Source: Rubrivivax sp.
GTDB taxonomy: Bacteria > Pseudomonadota > Gammaproteobacteria > Burkholderiales > Burkholderiaceae_C
Assembly: GCA_027487585.1 (NCBI GenBank)
Contig: JAIYDH010000157.1
Coordinates: 1 to 34,373, forward strand
Length of the DNA: 34,373 bases
Reading direction: 5' to 3'
The notes under the pieces are model-generated. The model saw only the letters and a program-made list of their open reading frames with translations, was not told where the DNA came from and searched no databases. The position numbers and the translations under genes were made by a program. Of this stretch, positions 32,399 through 34,373 are shown in pieces (the first letter of the stretch is position 1; each line of letters opens with the position of its first letter).

Positions 32399-33367
32399 AT
32401 GGACCGCTGCATCAAGTTCCTGTTCGAAGGCCTGCCGGTGCGGGGCGTGCTGGTGCGGCTGGAGGGCAGCTGGCAGGAGTCGCTGGCACGCCGCGCCGAG
32501 CCGCACCCGGCCGAGTTGCGCGGCTTGCTCGGCGAGATGGCGGCGGCGGCGGTGCTGATGCAGTCGAACATCAAGTTCAACGGCGCGCTCATCCTGCAGG
32601 TGTTCGGCGACGGCCCGGTGAAGCTGGCCGTGGCCGAGGCCCAGCCCGACCTGAACTTCCGCGTGACGGCCAAGCTGGTGGGCGAGGTGCCGGGCGGCGC
32701 GCAGCTGGAGGCCATGCTCAACGTGCACGGCCAGGGCCGCTGCGCCATCACGCTCGACCCGAAAGACCGCCTGCCCGGCCAGCAGCCCTACCAGGGTGTG
32801 GTACCGCTGCATGGCGACCAGCGCGAGCCCTTGCAGCGCCTGGAGCAGGTGCTCGAACACTACATGCTGCAGAGCGAGCAGCTCGACACGCGCCTGGTGC
32901 TGGCGGCCGACGACCGTGTGGCGGCGGGGCTGCTGATCCAGCGCCTGCCTGTCGAGGGCGAAGGCAACCTCGAAGGGCAGGGCGGCCGCTTGACGTCCAG
33001 CAACGAAGACGAGATCGGCATCCACGAAGGCTTCAATCGCATCGCCATGCTGGCCGCCACGCTGACGCGTGAAGAGCTCATCGGGCTGGAGCCCGAGGTG
33101 GTGCTGCGGCGGCTGTTCTGGGAAGAGCAGGTGCGCCTCTTCGAGCCGCAAGCGCCGCGCTTTGCCTGCACCTGCTCGCGTGAGCGGGTGCGCGGCATGC
33201 TGCTGGGCCTGGGCCGCGAAGAGAACGACAGCCTGATCGCCGAGCGCGGCGAGGTCGAGGTGGGCTGCGAGTTCTGCGGCGCGATGTACCGCTTCGATGC
33301 CGTCGACGTGGGCGAGATGTTCACGCCGGGGCGCGAGCTGCCGCCGGGCAGTGTGCAGGTGCAGTGA
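32399..33367 (+). CDS. hslO: Redox-regulated chaperone Hsp33
   Basis: 322 aa, the usual Hsp33 size (about 290-320). The start MDRCIKFLFEGLPVRGVLVR is diagnostic. The redox switch is complete: C257 and C259 (CTC) and C290 and C293 (CEFC) near the C-terminus, which bind zinc when reduced and form disulfides on oxidation, activating holdase function. GYGNPVTGQ-type substrate segments are represented by KLVGEVPGGAQLEAML. The protein is cytoplasmic. It follows the gamma-carbonic anhydrase by 11 bp. Downstream lies a block of inverted repeats that separates it from a convergent kinase gene and probably ends transcription. Confidence 0.94.
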   Translation: MDRCIKFLFEGLPVRGVLVRLEGSWQESLARRAEPHPAELRGLLGEMAAAAVLMQSNIKFNGALILQVFGDGPVKLAVAEAQPDLNFRVTAKLVGEVPGGAQLEAMLNVHGQGRCAITLDPKDRLPGQQPYQGVVPLHGDQREPLQRLEQVLEHYMLQSEQLDTRLVLAADDRVAAGLLIQRLPVEGEGNLEGQGGRLTSSNEDEIGIHEGFNRIAMLAATLTREELIGLEPEVVLRRLFWEEQVRLFEPQAPRFACTCSRERVRGMLLGLGREENDSLIAERGEVEVGCEFCGAMYRFDAVDVGEMFTPGRELPPGSVQVQ

Positions 33368-33378
33368 GGCAAGGACTC

Positions 33379-33524
33379 CCGTTCGCGCTGAGCCGTTCGA
33401 AGCGGCTTTTGCATCTGGGACAGGGCTTCGACAGGCTCGGCCCGAACGGGTGAGGGTGAGCCAAGGCTTCGACAGGCTCAGCCCGAACGGAGATTCCTGC
33501 CGTTCGCGCTGAGCCTGTCGAAGC
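33379..33524. repeat. Four copies of a 25-bp inverted dispersed repeat between convergent genes
   Basis: Copies lie at 33379-33403 (+), 33425-33449 (-), 33466-33490 (-) and 33500-33524 (+). The minus-orientation form begins GCTTCGACAGGCTC and ends CCCGAACGG. Copies differ by one to three bases; copy 1 lacks one base pattern (GAGCCGTTCG instead of GAGCCTGTCG). Copies 3 and 4 form a strong hairpin with a 9-nt loop, and copies 1 and 2 form another. This is a well-known type of dispersed intergenic repeat in Burkholderiales and Xanthomonadales. Here it sits between hslO and the kinase gene, where it can act as a bidirectional terminator. Confidence 0.92.
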
Positions 33525-33542
33525 GCTGCGCCAGACTCGCGC

Positions 33543-34232
33543 TCAGCGTGCAGGGTGCACAGAACCGGCGCGTGCCTGCAGCAGCGCCTGCTCGGCCTCG
33601 GGCACGCAGCATTCGCAGGCCCAGCGGGAGCGGGCGCTGCGCCCATGGGCCAGGCCTGTGAACAGACCCCGCAGCGGCACCGCAGGTGGCGTGGTCATCA
33701 GCGGCCGCAGCGCTTCCATCGCCTGCTGCACCCGCCGCTCACCGCTGCCGCCCACCACGCTGTAGCCGATGCGATGGCGCTGCATCAGCGCCCGCAACAG
33801 CGTATCGACCGGCTCGCGCACCTGCGGGCCGTCGCGCTGGTGGCCGTCGGCCACCCAGGGCAGGTCGAGCGCCGTCAGCAACGTGGCGGCAGCCGTGCGC
33901 GCGTGCAGCTCGGCGGCGCGCCGCTGCAGGCTGTCGTCGCCGAAGACCAGCGTGCTGTAGACGGCCGTCATCAGCGCCGTGGTGTCGCACACCACCCAGT
34001 CGTGCGTGGCCGCGGCCTCGGCGATGCGCTCGTGTTGGGCACGCAGGATGGCGCCCTGCTCGTGTGCCAGCGGGGTGCGGCCGGTGGCGTCGCACCACTC
34101 GCGCAGCACCTCGGGCACCCAGGCCACGCGGCCCGCATGGGCGGCACGCAGCCGCTCGGCCAGTGCGGCGGCCAGGGTCGTCTTGCCGGTGCTTTCGGCG
34201 CCGACGATGGCGATGCAGCGGCCCTCACTCAT
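33543..34232 (-). CDS. NadR-like P-loop kinase (probable nicotinamide riboside kinase)
   Basis: 229 aa. It has a P-loop GAESTGKTTLAAAL at about residues 9-22, VPEVLREWCDATGR and DWVVCDTTALMTAVYS, matching the C-terminal kinase domain of NadR. It would phosphorylate nicotinamide riboside to NMN. The NMN adenylyltransferase domain of NadR is absent, so it is the stand-alone form. The upstream gene on the same strand is a PnuC-type nicotinamide riboside transporter, which supports the role. The C-terminal tail has a CECC motif (RWACECCVPEAEQALLQ), possibly a metal site. The ATG at 34232 is chosen; a GTG 3 codons upstream is an alternative. It is convergent with hslO. Confidence 0.85.
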   Translation of the reverse strand: MSEGRCIAIVGAESTGKTTLAAALAERLRAAHAGRVAWVPEVLREWCDATGRTPLAHEQGAILRAQHERIAEAAATHDWVVCDTTALMTAVYSTLVFGDDSLQRRAAELHARTAAATLLTALDLPWVADGHQRDGPQVREPVDTLLRALMQRHRIGYSVVGGSGERRVQQAMEALRPLMTTPPAVPLRGLFTGLAHGRSARSRWACECCVPEAEQALLQARAGSVHPAR

Positions 34233-34267
34233 CCGGGTCACTCATGCGAGTCAGCCATGCGATGCCG

Positions 34268-34373
34268 TCATGCCGCCAGCCGCCGCTGCCACGCGCGCCA
34301 GCCCACGATGCTGAGCACGGCAAACAGGGCATACAACACGGCCGTCAGCCACAGTTCCTTGTAGGCGAAGAGC
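34268..34373 (-). CDS. pnuC: PnuC-type nicotinamide riboside transporter, C-terminal fragment cut by the window edge
   Basis: The last 34 codons plus stop are present. They read FAYKELWLTAVLYALFAVL and then a SIVGWRAWQRRLAA end, which is the final membrane segment and tail of the PnuC family. The following NadR-like kinase gene, 35 bp downstream on the same strand, is the expected partner: PnuC lets nicotinamide riboside diffuse in and the kinase traps it by phosphorylation. The call depends on a short fragment plus this context. Confidence 0.75.
   Translation of the reverse strand, partial: LFAYKELWLTAVLYALFAVLSIVGWRAWQRRLAA

Overview
The window is GC-rich, gene-dense chromosomal DNA that reads as a betaproteobacterium of the order Burkholderiales, most likely near the Rubrivivax/Ideonella/Leptothrix group. 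The evidence is the protein families (Bug-type TctC receptor, Burkholderiales porins, HemJ beside HemB, a PEP-CTERM protein), the dat-ybeD gene order, and two dispersed repeat types I recognise from this order. I saw no rRNA, tRNA, CRISPR array, insertion sequence or phage. Apart from a few degraded genes it looks like core chromosome.

Region 1 (1-8168, minus strand) is a long co-directional run. In transcription order it is hemJ, a VanZ-family membrane protein, a [2Fe-2S] ferredoxin, an alpha/beta hydrolase, a PBP5/6-like protein, an N-acyl-D-amino-acid deacylase, a LysR regulator, a GltI-like binding protein, D-amino-acid aminotransferase, and the start of a YbeD-family gene. Several of these act on D-amino acids or peptidoglycan. 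The PBP5/6-like protein has lost all three catalytic motifs of its family and is the strongest oddity in the window.

Region 2 (8169-11442) is the divergent hemJ/hemB intergenic region, hemB, a CorA-like transporter and a DMT exporter. The intergenic region encodes three consecutive hairpins ending in a good intrinsic terminator pointed at hemJ: a candidate small RNA or hemJ leader.

Region 3 (11466-19792) has an unrecognised lipoprotein divergent from an MscS-type channel. It then has a minus-strand group: an AraC-type regulator, an M13 metallopeptidase, a 4-bp-overlapping small protein resembling a truncated ClpP/SDH-fold protein, a CPBP-family membrane protein and a solitary periplasmic binding protein.

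Region 4 (19793-27350) starts with a 719-bp stretch without a convincing gene and a secreted trypsin-like protease with a PEP-CTERM sorting tail. tsaE-amiC (minus) follows, diverging from queG, a chalcone-isomerase-like protein, a TctC receptor and xerD (plus), whose genes overlap or nearly touch.

Region 5 (27376-34373) has a porin remnant beside an intact porin, and an amino-acid ABC permease and lipoprotein receptor with no ATPase gene. A DUF455 ferritin-like protein diverges from a gamma-carbonic anhydrase and hslO. Then come a four-copy inverted 25-bp repeat, a NadR-like kinase and the end of pnuC. Starts were chosen from ribosome-binding sites, signal peptides and family lengths; family calls are by eye, without database searches.
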